Shown here: piece by piece, positions 1-8,587 of the stretch
Layout: each line of letters opens with the position of its first letter
Position numbering within the stretch: the first letter of the stretch is position 1
Source: an uncultured Haliea sp.
GTDB lineage: Bacteria > Pseudomonadota > Gammaproteobacteria > Pseudomonadales > Halieaceae
DNA: 40,057 nucleotides
Direction of reading: 5' to 3'
Assembly: GCA_913061115.1 (NCBI GenBank)
Contig: CAJXTK010000008.1
Location: 1-40,057, forward strand
The notes under the pieces: generated by a model
Seen by the model: the letters and a program-made list of their open reading frames with translations, nothing else
Database searches by the model: none
What the model was told of the DNA's origin: nothing
Translations under genes and position numbers: made by a program

Positions 1-47
1 GAGATCATGCCTAGTCTCGTGGGCTCGGAGATGTGTATAAGAGACAG
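1..47. other. Residual Illumina Nextera i7 adapter (not genomic)
   Basis: Positions 14-47 are the Nextera transposase read-2 adapter, ending with the 19-base Tn5 mosaic end at 29-47 (AGATGTGTATAAGAGACAG). Positions 1-5 (GAGAT) match the end of the P7 primer, and the eight bases between, CATGCCTA at 6-13, match the i7 index sold as N706. The gpmI reading frame is clean up to base 48 and stops making sense in the adapter. This is a library artefact left at a contig end, recognised from memory of the kit sequences. Confidence 0.97.
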
Positions 48-1472
48 GATATACACAAGAGGCACCAGCTCCGTGGTGTGCTGAGTGTGCGTTTGGCCTG
101 AAGCATGATCGGCCATCTGCTCACAGTTACCGTGGTCAGCGGTCACCAGGGCCTGGCCTCCCGCGTTAAGCAGCGCGTGTTCTACTCTGCCCAGGCAGAC
201 GTCCAGAGCCTCCACGGCTTTGACCGCAGCATCGAATACGCCAGTATGGCCCACCATATCGCCGTTCGCGTAGTTACAAACGATCAGGTCGTATTTGCCC
301 GAGGTAATTGCCTGCACCAGTTTGTCGGTCAACTCGGGCGCGCTCATCTCTGGCTTGAGATCATAGGTTGCAACATCCGGTGAGGCGATCAGCTGTCGAT
401 CCTCGCCCGCAAATGCCTCCTCGCGGCCGCCGCTAAAAAAGAACGTCACGTGAGCGTACTTTTCTGTCTCAGCAATGCGTAATTGGGTCATGTGCCGTTG
501 AGCCACATAATCGCCCAGAACGTTATCCAGTGTTTCCGGCGCGAAAGCACAGCAGGCATCTATATCCGCGGCATATTCCGTCGCCGTGACGAAATCTACC
601 AGCGCGGGCACCGTGCTGCGCTGGAATCGATCAAAGTCTTTATCGACAAATGCTTGGGTTAACTGCCTTGCGCGATCGGAGCGAAAATTCATAAATACGA
701 CGGCGTCGTTGTCGCTGACGAGGGCAGTCTTGTGCTGTTCATTGCAGATAATCGTGGGCAGCACGAATTCATCACTTTCGCCGCGCTGGTAAGCCGCGGC
801 CAGGGCATCGCTGCTGCTGTCTGCACGGTATTGTGCCGTGCCTTCCGTGAGGAGGGCATAGGCTGATTCAATGCGATCCCAGCGGTTATCCCTGTCCATT
901 GCGTAATAGCGGCCACAGACGGTAGCTGTGCGGCCGCAGCCGAGCTCTGCGAATAGGGCATCTGCCTTTTCCAGAGAGGGCCCCGCGCTGCGCGGGGGCA
1001 TATCGCGTCCGTCAAGGAAGGCGTGCAGATACACCTGTTTAGCCCCGCGCGCGGCAGCCAGGCGTATGGCGGCGAAGATCTGTTGCTCGTGGCTGTGGAC
1101 GCCGCCTGGGGATAGCAGTCCGAACAGGTGCACCGCTCCGCCAACAGCGGTGGCCTTGTCGATAGCGCTGGTGAAGGCTGTATTGTGGTTGAAACTGCCG
1201 TCTTTTATCGCCTCGTCAATGCGTGAAATATTCTGATAGATGACGCGGCCTGATCCCAGACTCATATGGCCCACTTCGGAATTGCCCATTTGTCCGCTGG
1301 GGAGGCCCACGTCTTCGCCGGAGGCAGAGATCAGCGCGTGTGGAGCATCCGCCCATAGTCTATCCCACACCGGAGTGGAGGCCTTAGCAATGGCATTATC
1401 TTGTGTCTCTTCGCGGTAGCCCCAGCCATCCAGAACAATCAAGACAGTGGGTGTTTTGTGACTTGCGGGCAT
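48..1472 (-). CDS. gpmI: 2,3-bisphosphoglycerate-independent phosphoglycerate mutase (3' end missing)
   Basis: The enzyme interconverts 3- and 2-phosphoglycerate in glycolysis and gluconeogenesis using two manganese ions and a phosphoserine intermediate. The protein opens with [20 protein letters not shown], carrying the first metal-binding Asp (residue 15), and has the nucleophile motif [16 protein letters not shown] with Ser65. Later come [27 protein letters not shown] and [10 protein letters not shown] with metal ligands. 475 codons are present of about 510; the C-terminal 35-40 residues are lost because the contig stops at the adapter. The ATG at 1472 fits the family start. It is divergent from yibN, as in E. 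coli and Pseudomonas. Identification is secure. Confidence 0.97.
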
Positions 1473-1720
1473 GTGGATTCTCGACCGGTCAGAGTGTTAA
1501 TGGGTCTCATTTTAACCTTTCTGAGAAGTGAGCGCATCGTCTCTGTGGCCGGCTGATGATGGCGAGTGCTGTTCCGTCCTCGGGGCTGGTTGCGCCTTAA
1601 TAGACCCTGTATACTTGGCGCCCTTTAAATCGACCCAGATGTGTTTGACCGCATCATCAGTGTGCGCAGTTTTGGCACAACGGTCTTAATCCTTCTCTAC
1701 AGGCATTAGTTAACAAAACT

Positions 1721-2134
1721 ATGGCACTATTTTTTGAATTTTTGACACAGCAATGGATGCTAGTGGGTGCGCTTCTCGTCGTCGTCATCATGCTGATCAT
1801 GAATGAGTCACGCAAGTCTGGCCCGGCTGTGACGCCGCAGCAGGCGATCACTATGGTGAATGCTGAAGATGGCGTGTTTTTGGATCTGCGCGATGCTGCC
1901 GAATTTAAGAAAGGGCATATCGTTGGCGCGATGAATATTCCCGCCACAAAACTGCCGGCGCGCATGGGGGAGCTTGAGAAATTAAAGGGTAAACCCATAG
2001 TGCTGGTCTGTAAGATGGGCCAACAGTCTGGTGGCGCGAGCAAGCAGCTTAAGGCTGAAAACTATGAACAAGTCTATAAAATGACCGGTGGGATGATGGA
2101 GTGGGGTAACCTGCAACTGCCCACGGTCAGCTGA
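1721..2134 (+). CDS. yibN: Membrane-anchored rhodanese-like sulfurtransferase (YibN type)
   Basis: A 137-residue protein with an N-terminal membrane anchor (about residues 10-28, WMLVGALLVVVIMLIM) followed by one rhodanese domain on the cytosolic side. The CH2A-like motif VFLDLRDAAEFKKGHI and the active-site loop CKMGQQSG with Cys97 are intact, so sulfur transfer through a persulfide is possible. It is the first gene of the yibN-grxC-secB unit, the same order as in E. coli, with 13 bases to grxC. No strong Shine-Dalgarno is visible before the ATG. A TATACT element at 1610-1615 could be the -10 of its promoter, but no matching -35 is convincing. Its physiological sulfur acceptor is unknown. 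Confidence 0.9.
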   Translation: MALFFEFLTQQWMLVGALLVVVIMLIMNESRKSGPAVTPQQAITMVNAEDGVFLDLRDAAEFKKGHIVGAMNIPATKLPARMGELEKLKGKPIVLVCKMGQQSGGASKQLKAENYEQVYKMTGGMMEWGNLQLPTVS

Positions 2135-2147
2135 TTCAGTTGTCTAT

Positions 2148-2420
2148 ATGAGCCACAGTGTCACTCTTTATACTACGCGTTTCTGCCCCTACTGTGTCCG
2201 GGCCAAGGCTTTATTGGACCAAAAAGGGGCCATTTACATGGAGATCGCGGTAGATAACGACCCTGGGTTGCGTCGAGAAATGATGAGCCGCAGCGGTGCT
2301 ACCTCTGTGCCGCAGATATGGATAGGCGAGGAACACATAGGCGGCTGTGACGAAATGCTGTTATTGGAGCGGCAGGGTCGCTTGGATGGATTGATTGAGC
2401 GGGCGCTTGCCGCGCCCTGA
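2148..2420 (+). CDS. grxC: Glutaredoxin 3
   Basis: A 90-residue dithiol glutaredoxin that reduces disulfides and glutathionylated proteins with glutathione in the cytosol. The active site CPYC lies at residues 13-16 after the first strand (SVTLYTTRF). The cis-proline glutathione-binding segment TSVPQIWI and the GGCDEM motif follow; all are standard for the family, as is the length. It sits between yibN and secB, probably co-transcribed. No clear ribosome binding site precedes the ATG, so translation may be coupled to yibN. Confidence 0.96.
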   Translation: MSHSVTLYTTRFCPYCVRAKALLDQKGAIYMEIAVDNDPGLRREMMSRSGATSVPQIWIGEEHIGGCDEMLLLERQGRLDGLIERALAAP

Positions 2421-2448
2421 TTTTTGATAAACATAGGAGTATGACTTT

Positions 2449-2940
2449 ATGGCCGATGAGCCCGTAGCAAGCGAGCAGCAACCGCCTCAGCAACAGTTTT
2501 TGATGCAGCGTATCTATATCAAGGATTTGTCCTTTGAGTCCCCTTCAACACCGCTTTTGTTCAAAAAGCAGTGGCAGCCCAAAATCAGCGTTGATCTGAA
2601 CACCAAAGGCGAAGCCATCGATGACCAGGGCAACTTTGAGGTTGTCCTCACGATTACTATTACCGCTAAGCTTGAAGAGGAGACGGCCTTTTTGATCGAA
2701 TTACAGCAGGCCGGTATCTTCGCTATCCTGGGGTTTGAGGGTGAGCAACTGCGGCGGATGTTGGCTACGGCAGCCCCGAATGTGTTGTTTCCCTATGCGA
2801 GAGAGACGATTGATTCAATTTGTGTAAAAGGCGGTTTCCCTGCACTGATGCTGGCGCCGGTAAGCTTTGAGGCACTGTACCAGCAGGCTCTCCAGCAGGC
2901 GCAAACACAGGCCGATGCAGCTGTTGAGGCGACGCACTAA
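2449..2940 (+). CDS. secB: Export chaperone SecB
   Basis: SecB is a homotetrameric cytosolic chaperone that keeps presecretory proteins unfolded and hands them to SecA. The 163-residue sequence has the family core QRIYIKDLSFESPSTP near residue 20, the conserved IFAILGFEGEQL segment and LFPYARETIDSICVKGGFPALMLAPVSFEALY near the C terminus. A strong AGGAG at 2435-2439 is 9 bases from the chosen ATG at 2449; an out-of-frame ATG at 2441 is too close to the Shine-Dalgarno. In E. coli gpsA follows; here the next gene is the convergent trmL, so gpsA has moved or been lost from this locus. Confidence 0.97.
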   Translation: MADEPVASEQQPPQQQFLMQRIYIKDLSFESPSTPLLFKKQWQPKISVDLNTKGEAIDDQGNFEVVLTITITAKLEEETAFLIELQQAGIFAILGFEGEQLRRMLATAAPNVLFPYARETIDSICVKGGFPALMLAPVSFEALYQQALQQAQTQADAAVEATH

Positions 2941-2990
2941 GCGGCTTCGGTTCTTGACTTTAATGACCTACACCGAGAGTAAGCGCTCGC

Positions 2991-3455
2991 TTAATTGAGT
3001 CCTGGAAAATCCATCTGCCGCAGGCCTTCGTAGATTACGAGGGCTGCAGCGTTGCTGAGATTGAGGCTGCGGCTATCCGCCTTCATCGGAATGCGGATGG
3101 TCCGTTCAGCACCCAGATTGTCCAATATGCTCGTCGGCAGTCCACGGGTTTCCGGGCCAAACAAGATGGCGTCACCAGGCTGATACTGTATCTGATGATA
3201 GGCTGTGTTGCCCTTGGTGGTAGCGGCGAAGATCCTTGGATTGCCTTGTTGCTGACGGAAGCTCTCAATGCTGGGGTAGAGTTGGACAGGGGCGAATTCG
3301 CGATAGTCCAGTCCGGCGCGGCGCAACTTTTTATCGTCTAGGTCAAACCCCAGTGGTTCGATGAGATGGAGCGAGCAGCCTGTATTGGCGCACAGTCGAA
3401 TAATATTGCCTGTGTTGGGAGGAATCTCCGGCTCAAACAGAACGATTTTCAGCAT
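2991..3455 (-). CDS. trmL: tRNA (cytidine/uridine-34 2'-O)-methyltransferase
   Basis: A 154-residue SPOUT methyltransferase that methylates the ribose of wobble base 34 in tRNA-Leu isoacceptors with S-adenosylmethionine. The three family motifs are clear: EIPPNTGNIIRLCANTG at the N terminus, LFGPETRGLP in the middle, and IRIPM with SLNLSNAAALVIYEGLRQ at the C terminus, which form the trefoil knot and cofactor site. It follows ntrC by 29 bases on the same strand and may be transcribed from the ntrBC operon. Its stop overlaps a 14-base inverted repeat (TAAGCG-CT-CGCTTA, 2980-2993) shared with the end of convergent secB; the repeat lacks a T-run, so termination there is doubtful. Confidence 0.95.
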   Translation of the reverse strand: MLKIVLFEPEIPPNTGNIIRLCANTGCSLHLIEPLGFDLDDKKLRRAGLDYREFAPVQLYPSIESFRQQQGNPRIFAATTKGNTAYHQIQYQPGDAILFGPETRGLPTSILDNLGAERTIRIPMKADSRSLNLSNAAALVIYEGLRQMDFPGLN

Positions 3456-3484
3456 AGTGCGGGCGACCTTGTGCGTGTCAGCGT

Positions 3485-4888
3485 CTAGAGTTTCAGTTCT
3501 TTCATTTTGCGTGTCAGCGTATTACGTCCCCACCCAAGTAATTCTGCAGCGTCCCGTTTTCGTCCATGGGAGTGCTCAAGAGCGACTTGTATCATGACCT
3601 TTTCAAACGCAGGTACTGCGTCCTGCAAAATTTTTTGCTTGCCTTGTACCAGCTCCTTGCGGGCCCAGTTAAATAGCAAGTCGGGCCAATCGGGGTGTTC
3701 GCTGGTCTTTGGCTCTGGCGAGCCGGTGCCGAGTTCTGGCGGCAAATCGCTCAGGTGCACTTCCCGGCCCGAGGCCATTACGGTGACCCAGCGACAGCAG
3801 TTTTCGAGCTGTCGCACGTTGCCGGGCCAGTTGAGGCCACACAAAAAGGCTTCTGCCTCTGGCTGCAGAATCTTTGTTTCCCCGCCCAACTCTTTCGCCG
3901 CTTGCTGGAAAAAATATTGCATCAGTCGCGGGATGTCCTCTCGCCGCTCAGCCAGCTTGGGAATATGGATGCGAATCACGTTCAGTCGATGGAACAGATC
4001 CTCTCTGAAAGCCCCTTGTTGTACCAGACGTTCCAGATCCTGATGGGTCGCGGCAATAATGCGCACATCGACCTTAACCGATACGCGCCCGCCTACCCGA
4101 TAGAATTCTCCGTCAGCAAGAACCCGTAACAGTCGGGTCTGGGTATCGGCAGGCATATCTCCGATCTCATCGAGGAACAAGGTGCCGCCATCGGCCTGCT
4201 CAAAACGTCCCTCGCGCTTGTCGTTTGCGCCGGTGAAAGCCCCTTTTTCGTGACCAAATAACTCCGATTCCATCAGGTCTTTGGGAATAGCCGCCATGTT
4301 CAAAGCAATGAAAGGCGAGTTAGTGCGAGGGCTGTGGCGATGCAATGCGCGGGCTACCAGCTCCTTACCCGTACCGGACTCGCCGTTTATTAGCACGGTG
4401 ATATTGCTGTGTGCCAATCGCCCAATGGCCCGAAAGACCTCCTGCATGGCAGGTGCTTCACCGATAATATCAGTGAACGGCAACTCCTTTGGTGCGGCGG
4501 TCTTGCTGCGTTTTTCTCGCGCGTGGGCGAGCGCACGCTCGGTGACCGCAACCACCTCGTCTAGGTCGAAGGGCTTGGGAAGGTATTCAAACGCACCCTT
4601 TTGGTAGGAGGCGACAGCACTCTCCAGGTCTGAGTGAGCAGTGGTAATGATAACCGGCAGATCGGGGTAGCTTTCGCCGAGGAGAGACAATAGCGTAAGT
4701 CCATCTGTTCCGGGCATGCGTATGTCGCTGATGATCACATCCGGTTGCTCCGAGGCGATTTCCCGCAGCAGTGCATCTGCATCCTCGAAGCACCGGTTTG
4801 CAATGCCTGCCTTGTTGAGGGCGCGCTCCAGCACCCAGCGGATCGAACTGTCGTCGTCTGCAATCCAGACTTCTGTGGGTTTAGGCAT
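3485..4888 (-). CDS. ntrC: Nitrogen regulation response regulator NtrC (NR(I))
   Basis: A 467-residue sigma-54 activator. The receiver domain (1-120) has acidic residues Asp11/Asp12 and phospho-acceptor Asp55 (ISDIRMPG). The AAA+ domain carries Walker A GESGTGKE, the GAFTGA loop that contacts sigma-54, and Walker [12 protein letters not shown] Fis-type helix-turn-helix ends the protein ([20 protein letters not shown]). When phosphorylated by NtrB it activates nitrogen-starvation promoters such as glnA. I chose the ATG at 4888, not a start 33 codons upstream, because family members begin a few residues before the IADDDSS motif; this gives an 8-base overlap with ntrB and implies translational coupling. 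Confidence 0.97.
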   Translation of the reverse strand: MPKPTEVWIADDDSSIRWVLERALNKAGIANRCFEDADALLREIASEQPDVIISDIRMPGTDGLTLLSLLGESYPDLPVIITTAHSDLESAVASYQKGAFEYLPKPFDLDEVVAVTERALAHAREKRSKTAAPKELPFTDIIGEAPAMQEVFRAIGRLAHSNITVLINGESGTGKELVARALHRHSPRTNSPFIALNMAAIPKDLMESELFGHEKGAFTGANDKREGRFEQADGGTLFLDEIGDMPADTQTRLLRVLADGEFYRVGGRVSVKVDVRIIAATHQDLERLVQQGAFREDLFHRLNVIRIHIPKLAERREDIPRLMQYFFQQAAKELGGETKILQPEAEAFLCGLNWPGNVRQLENCCRWVTVMASGREVHLSDLPPELGTGSPEPKTSEHPDWPDLLFNWARKELVQGKQKILQDAVPAFEKVMIQVALEHSHGRKRDAAELLGWGRNTLTRKMKELKL

Positions 4889-5945
4889 CGCGTGTATCCA
4901 TGGGTAAGTAAAAGGTAAATCGGGTTTCCCCGGGGCGGCTATCACATTCAAGTGCGCCCCCGTGAAGGTAAATGATGGACTGAGCAATGGATAACCCTAG
5001 ACCGGTGCCATCGGCGCGGCCAGTCACCATGGGGGCGAACACGGCAGGCATTAGATCTGCGGGTATTCCCGGGCCGTTATCAATGATGTCTATACGGCAA
5101 ACCAGCCGATGTAGTTTTGCGCCCACAGTGAACTGCCGCTGTGAGCGACTGCGCAGGATAATCTCGCATTGATCGAGGTTTGGCGCGGCCGCTTGTAGCG
5201 CGTTGCGCATGATATTGAGCACCGCTTGAATCAGCTGTGCTCTATCGCAGGGAAACTCGGGCAGGCTAGGGTCATAGTCGCGTGTAATGACGACCTGATT
5301 GCCAGACTCGGCCGTAATCAGGTTGCGCACATGTTCCATAATTTCGTGGATATTGAGTGGCTGAACATCCAGTTGTCGGTTGGGGCCTAGCAATCGATCG
5401 ACGAGATCACGCAAGCGGTCAGCCTCGCGGATAATAACGTCTGTGTACTCGGCTAACGCCGCGTTGGGTAATTCCTTGGCCAGCAACTGGGCTGCTCCGC
5501 GCACGCCGCCTAATGGGTTTTTGATTTCATGGGCCAGACCACGAATGATCGCTCGGCTGGTTTCCTGGGCGTGTTGTGCGCTCTCATCCCTACTGATTTT
5601 CAGTAAACGGTCAACGGCCGTCAGCTCAACCACCAATCTGAATGGGCCTTCACCATCGAGAATAGGCGTGATGATGATATCGACACGCACTTCCTGTCCA
5701 GAGACTAATACCAGAGAAACACCGCGGCTGGCCTGTGGGGTATTATTGGATAGCGCATGCCTCAGCCTCTGCAGCCAGTCTGCGGAGTGCAATATCAGGC
5801 TACCGGCGTGTTGCCCAATGCAGCGCGCCTCTGATGTTTCCAGCAAGGCCTGTCCGGCGGCGTTGAGCGCGACGATCTGTAGATTCGCGTCCAGCGCTAC
5901 GATGCCCGTGCTGATACTGTCCAGTAGTTCCCGAATTTGTCTCAT
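4881..5945 (-). CDS. glnL: Nitrogen regulation sensor histidine kinase NtrB (NR(II))
   Basis: A 354-residue soluble kinase/phosphatase that phosphorylates NtrC when PII does not signal nitrogen sufficiency. An N-terminal PAS domain (about 1-110, IVALDANLQIVALNAAGQALL) precedes the H-box GLAHEIKNPLGG with His139. The ATPase has N box NIMRNALQAA, G1 DNGPGIPADL and G2 GTGLGLSIAQSI. The start is about ten residues shorter than in E. coli; an in-frame stop close upstream leaves only this ATG, although AAGG directly abuts it and is a poor ribosome binding site. It heads an ntrB-ntrC(-trmL) operon with a sigma-54 promoter candidate about 80 bases upstream. Confidence 0.96.
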   Translation of the reverse strand: MRQIRELLDSISTGIVALDANLQIVALNAAGQALLETSEARCIGQHAGSLILHSADWLQRLRHALSNNTPQASRGVSLVLVSGQEVRVDIIITPILDGEGPFRLVVELTAVDRLLKISRDESAQHAQETSRAIIRGLAHEIKNPLGGVRGAAQLLAKELPNAALAEYTDVIIREADRLRDLVDRLLGPNRQLDVQPLNIHEIMEHVRNLITAESGNQVVITRDYDPSLPEFPCDRAQLIQAVLNIMRNALQAAAPNLDQCEIILRSRSQRQFTVGAKLHRLVCRIDIIDNGPGIPADLMPAVFAPMVTGRADGTGLGLSIAQSIIYLHGGALECDSRPGETRFTFYLPMDTRDA

Positions 5946-6035
5946 CCTTGTCTCACGGTTGGGTCGGCTCTTGTTTGTTCAAGTGGTCAACGTTGACGCG
6001 GGAGTCTTTGCGCGTTCCCCCTCTCTCTATCGTGC

Positions 6036-6052
6036 TAGCAAAAATTGGGCCA
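6036..6052 (-). promoter_or_regulatory. Sigma-54 (-24/-12) promoter candidate for ntrB-ntrC
   Basis: On the minus strand the sequence reads TGGCCCAATTTTTGCTA. It keeps the invariant GG and GC elements with the correct 12-base offset; consensus is TGGCAC-N5-TTGCW. Transcription would start near 6026, about 80 bases before the ntrB ATG. An NtrC-like site lies roughly 185 bases upstream of that start, a usual enhancer distance. The match was found by eye. Confidence 0.65.
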
Positions 6053-6202
6053 GAATGACGCAGCAGTGGGTGAAAAGGAGGTAAATATCCAAGTATTGTG
6101 CATGCAATAAAGGTAAGCGCTCATATCGGTGGTGTTAGTGAGCGATTTGGACGCTTGAGAATTATTCGGGTAGGTATCGAGAGACGCTTGCCGAGCACTT
6201 TA

Positions 6203-6219
6203 CGCACTATAATGGTGCG
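6203..6219. promoter_or_regulatory. NtrC-binding enhancer candidate upstream of ntrB
   Basis: The 17-mer CGCACTATAATGGTGCG matches the NtrC consensus TGCACTAAAATGGTGCA at 14 of 17 positions; only the two end bases and one spacer base differ. It is an imperfect dyad placed 27-73 bases outside the DUF4124 stop side and upstream of the ntrB sigma-54 promoter candidate. The combination supports NtrC control of ntrBC; E. coli instead represses its internal glnL promoter with NtrC. Confidence 0.65.
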
Positions 6220-6246
6220 CTTATGGGCAGGCGCTGTCCAGCACTT

Positions 6247-6798
6247 TCACTTCTTGTTCTTGTTACGGTTCCTCCTAATGCTAGAAATTCGAACGACAAA
6301 AACGCGCACGGCGGGCGAGATGGCTAATACCGCCCCGGAGCCGTCAATGACTGCGGCAGTAAGATCCTGCTGGCCGGGAAAGACATTGGTGAGCTCCCAT
6401 GTGGTCGCGCGCTGCGGCTCACCCTGGGGCGTGCCGTTGATGAATAACTGCAGGCGCTCACTCACTCCCAGCTCAGCGCTGACAATGGTGCTGACGGAGA
6501 AGTTACCGGGCCCTGCGGGTATGGTGGTTTCGTTAGGCGGCGCTGAGATAGACACAGAGTAAGCTGGAGTCTCCCGCTGCTCTTTTCCGGCGCTATTGTC
6601 CGGTACAGGGATAAACAGCGCCTGTGGGGCCGGCGTGATATTGGTATGCGGAATGTCGACTTGTTGTGAAGGGCTGCTATCGGGCGGCGGTGTGTCTGTG
6701 AAAGCGGTATTCCCGCGCGCGTCCGTTGTGCGGTAAATGGTGTCGGCAACACCACACAAGGGCATCAGCATCAGGAGGGCAAAGAGAAATTGGGGCAT
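6247..6798 (-). CDS. Periplasmic DUF4124 domain protein with C-terminal Ig-like domain
   Basis: A 183-residue exported protein of unknown function. A short signal peptide (FLFALLMLMPLCGVA, probable cleavage after residue 18) lacks the usual basic n-region. The DUF4124 segment follows (IYRTTDARGNTAFTDTPP), then a Pro-rich linker, and a beta-rich region from about residue 80 to 170 (YSVSISAPPNETTI to VRVFVVRIS) that looks like an Ig-like fold. AAGG eight bases before the ATG supports the start, and no other in-frame start exists before an upstream stop. Such proteins sit between glnA and ntrB in Pseudomonas as well, so the placement is conserved; a link with nitrogen sensing has not been shown to my knowledge. 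Confidence 0.85.
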   Translation of the reverse strand: MPQFLFALLMLMPLCGVADTIYRTTDARGNTAFTDTPPPDSSPSQQVDIPHTNITPAPQALFIPVPDNSAGKEQRETPAYSVSISAPPNETTIPAGPGNFSVSTIVSAELGVSERLQLFINGTPQGEPQRATTWELTNVFPGQQDLTAAVIDGSGAVLAISPAVRVFVVRISSIRRNRNKNKK

Positions 6799-6903
6799 TA
6801 ATATCGCCTTACAGGATTCCGAACGTCTTTACCGTAGCAGAAATCTTAAGCCCAGCAGAGGTTTTATCGGCATAAATTGTGATTTCGGGCGCCATAAACA
6901 GGC

Positions 6904-6927
6904 AAAAAAAAGCCCGCCGAAGCGGGC
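6904..6927 (-). terminator. Rho-independent terminator of glnA
   Basis: On the minus strand GCCCGC-TTCG-GCGGGC is followed by eight T residues. The six-base GC stem closed by a UUCG tetraloop lies about 24 bases after the glnA stop. It separates glnA transcription from the DUF4124 gene and ntrBC downstream. Confidence 0.93.
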
Positions 6928-6950
6928 CTATTCCGTGTGCCGGTTAGGCG

Positions 6951-8357
6951 TTATACGGAGTAATACATTTCGAACTCGATAGGGTGAGTCGTCATGTTGA
7001 GGCGCTGGATTTCGCCTTCCTTGAGCTCAATGAATGCATCGATCATGTCGTCGGAAAACACACCACCTTTGGTCAGGAATTCACGGTCAGCATCGAGTGC
7101 CGCCAAGGCCATTTCAAAGCTGGAGGCGACAGTCGGAATAGCCTTTGCTTCTTCGGCGGGCAGGTCGTAAAGATCTTTATCGGCGGGGTCGCCGGGGTGG
7201 ATCTTATTCTGGATGCCGTCCAGGCCAGCCATCAACATAGCGGCGAATGCCAGATAAGGGTTGGCGGTTGGATCCGGGAAGCGGATTTCAATGCGCTTGC
7301 CCTTGGGATTGGCTTCGTACGGGATGCGGATAGATGCGGAGCGGTTGCGGGCCGAGTAGGCCAGCATTACCGGAGCTTCGAAGCCAGGCACCAGACGTTT
7401 GTAGGAGTTCGTAGACGCGTTCGCGAAAGCATTCAGTGCGCGCGCATGCTTGATGATACCTCCAATGTAGAACAAGGCAGTCTCTGACAGGCCAGCATAG
7501 CCGTCGCCAGCAAAGATGTTTTCACCATCCTTGCCGATGGATTGATGCACATGCATGCCGGAGCCATTATCACCGACAATTGGCTTGGGCATAAAGGTGG
7601 CTGTTTTGCCGTAGGCGTGAGCCACATTATGCACGCAATATTTCAGCACTTGCACTTCATCGGCCTTTTTCACCAGCGTGCTGAACCGCACACCGATTTC
7701 ACATTGCCCTGCAGTAGCCACTTCGTGGTGGTGTACTTCGATATCCAGCCCCATTTGCTCCATGGCGGTACACATGGCGCCACGAATATCGTGCAGGGAG
7801 TCGACCGGTGGCACAGGGAAATAGCCCCCTTTAACGCCTGGACGGTGGCCAGTATTGCCTTCCTCAAAATTGTGGTTGGAGCACCAGGCAGCTTCTTCTG
7901 AGTGGATTTTGACACTGCAGCCGCTCATGTCGACATGCCACTTGATGTCATCGAAAACGAAGAACTCTGGTTCAGGGCCAAAGAAAGCGGTATCGCCGAT
8001 ACCGGTGGACGTCAGGTAGTCTTCTGCGCGCTTGGCAACGGAGCGTGGGTCGCGGTCGTAGCCCAGCATAGTGGTAGGCTCAGCGACGTTACAGCGCAAG
8101 ATTACGGTGGCATCGTCGGTGAAGGGGTCTAGCACCGATGTGCTGTCGTCAGGCATTAGCACCATGTCAGAATCGTTTATGCCTTTCCAGCCGGCGATAG
8201 ACGAGCCATCAAACATCTTGCCCCCATCGAAGAAGTCCTCAGACACTTCCTTGGAAGGAACGGTCACGTGCTGCTCCTTGCCGTGGGTGTCAGTGAAGCG
8301 CAGGTCTACCCAGCGGACTTCGTTTTCTGTGATGAGTTTCAGGGTTTGCTTTGACAT
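6951..8357 (-). CDS. glnA: Glutamine synthetase, type I (beta subgroup)
   Basis: A 468-residue subunit of the dodecameric enzyme that makes glutamine from glutamate, ammonia and ATP. Visible are [17 protein letters not shown] and [12 protein letters not shown] near the N terminus, the metal-binding [13 protein letters not shown], the [12 protein letters not shown] catalytic loop and the NRSASIRIP segment. The motif [14 protein letters not shown] contains the Tyr equivalent to E. coli Tyr397, so activity is expected to be switched off by GlnE adenylylation. GGAG eight bases before the ATG gives a good ribosome binding site. A sigma-54 promoter and an NtrC-like site lie upstream, and a strong terminator follows. 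Confidence 0.98.
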   Translation of the reverse strand: MSKQTLKLITENEVRWVDLRFTDTHGKEQHVTVPSKEVSEDFFDGGKMFDGSSIAGWKGINDSDMVLMPDDSTSVLDPFTDDATVILRCNVAEPTTMLGYDRDPRSVAKRAEDYLTSTGIGDTAFFGPEPEFFVFDDIKWHVDMSGCSVKIHSEEAAWCSNHNFEEGNTGHRPGVKGGYFPVPPVDSLHDIRGAMCTAMEQMGLDIEVHHHEVATAGQCEIGVRFSTLVKKADEVQVLKYCVHNVAHAYGKTATFMPKPIVGDNGSGMHVHQSIGKDGENIFAGDGYAGLSETALFYIGGIIKHARALNAFANASTNSYKRLVPGFEAPVMLAYSARNRSASIRIPYEANPKGKRIEIRFPDPTANPYLAFAAMLMAGLDGIQNKIHPGDPADKDLYDLPAEEAKAIPTVASSFEMALAALDADREFLTKGGVFSDDMIDAFIELKEGEIQRLNMTTHPIEFEMYYSV

Positions 8358-8460
8358 CTTGTTTTCTCCATAGGGTAGTAATTGGTTCGGCCTTGCCGAT
8401 GGCGTTTTTTCTTGACGCCCGACAAGCCGGTTGCACAGGTAGCACCAGCAGTCTTAACAG

Positions 8461-8477
8461 AAGCAAGACCCATGCCA
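8461..8477 (-). promoter_or_regulatory. Sigma-54 (-24/-12) promoter of glnA
   Basis: The minus strand reads TGGCATGGGTCTTGCTT against consensus TGGCAC-N5-TTGCW, with the invariant GG and GC correctly spaced and one mismatch in the -24 block. Transcription would start near 8451, giving a 94-base leader. It corresponds to glnAp2 of enteric bacteria. Confidence 0.8.
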
Positions 8478-8570
8478 TAAAGAGTGCTTGAGGTAACACA
8501 CTGAAATATAAAGAACTTATATCACCCGCCACACGAAAAGAACCAATACGCACTATAAAGAAGCGTTTTT

Positions 8571-8587
8571 CGCTCTATTTTGGTGCA
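8571..8587. promoter_or_regulatory. NtrC-binding site candidate upstream of glnA
   Basis: CGCTCTATTTTGGTGCA has one perfect half (GGTGCA) and a weaker partner half compared with TGCACTAAAATGGTGCA. Its centre is about 128 bases upstream of the predicted glnA start, comparable with the -108 and -140 sites of E. coli. The second site expected of a strong enhancer is not clear; only a half-site at 8747-8752 is seen. Confidence 0.5.

Larger units (their letters stand above)
5946..6246. other. 301-base gap between DUF4124 gene and ntrB holding the ntrBC control region
   Basis: This stretch has no convincing gene; an ORF reading against ntrB here is a shadow. It holds a sigma-54 promoter candidate (6036-6052) and an NtrC-like operator (6203-6219), both listed separately. 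A perfect 12-base palindrome GTCAACGTTGAC at 5987-5998 falls in the predicted untranslated leader of ntrB; its role is unknown. Confidence 0.6.

Noticed and set aside
105-1236. Several plus-strand frames and one minus-strand frame within the first 1.2 kb
   Set aside because: They lie in other phases of gpmI, whose own minus-strand frame is continuous and matches the family throughout.
1666-1690. TGGCACAACGGTCTTA as a sigma-54 promoter for yibN
   Set aside because: The -24 block is good, but TT stands where the invariant -12 GC is required.
2980-2993. Inverted repeat TAAGCG-CT-CGCTTA as a terminator for secB
   Set aside because: The loop is too small for the full stem and no T-run follows.
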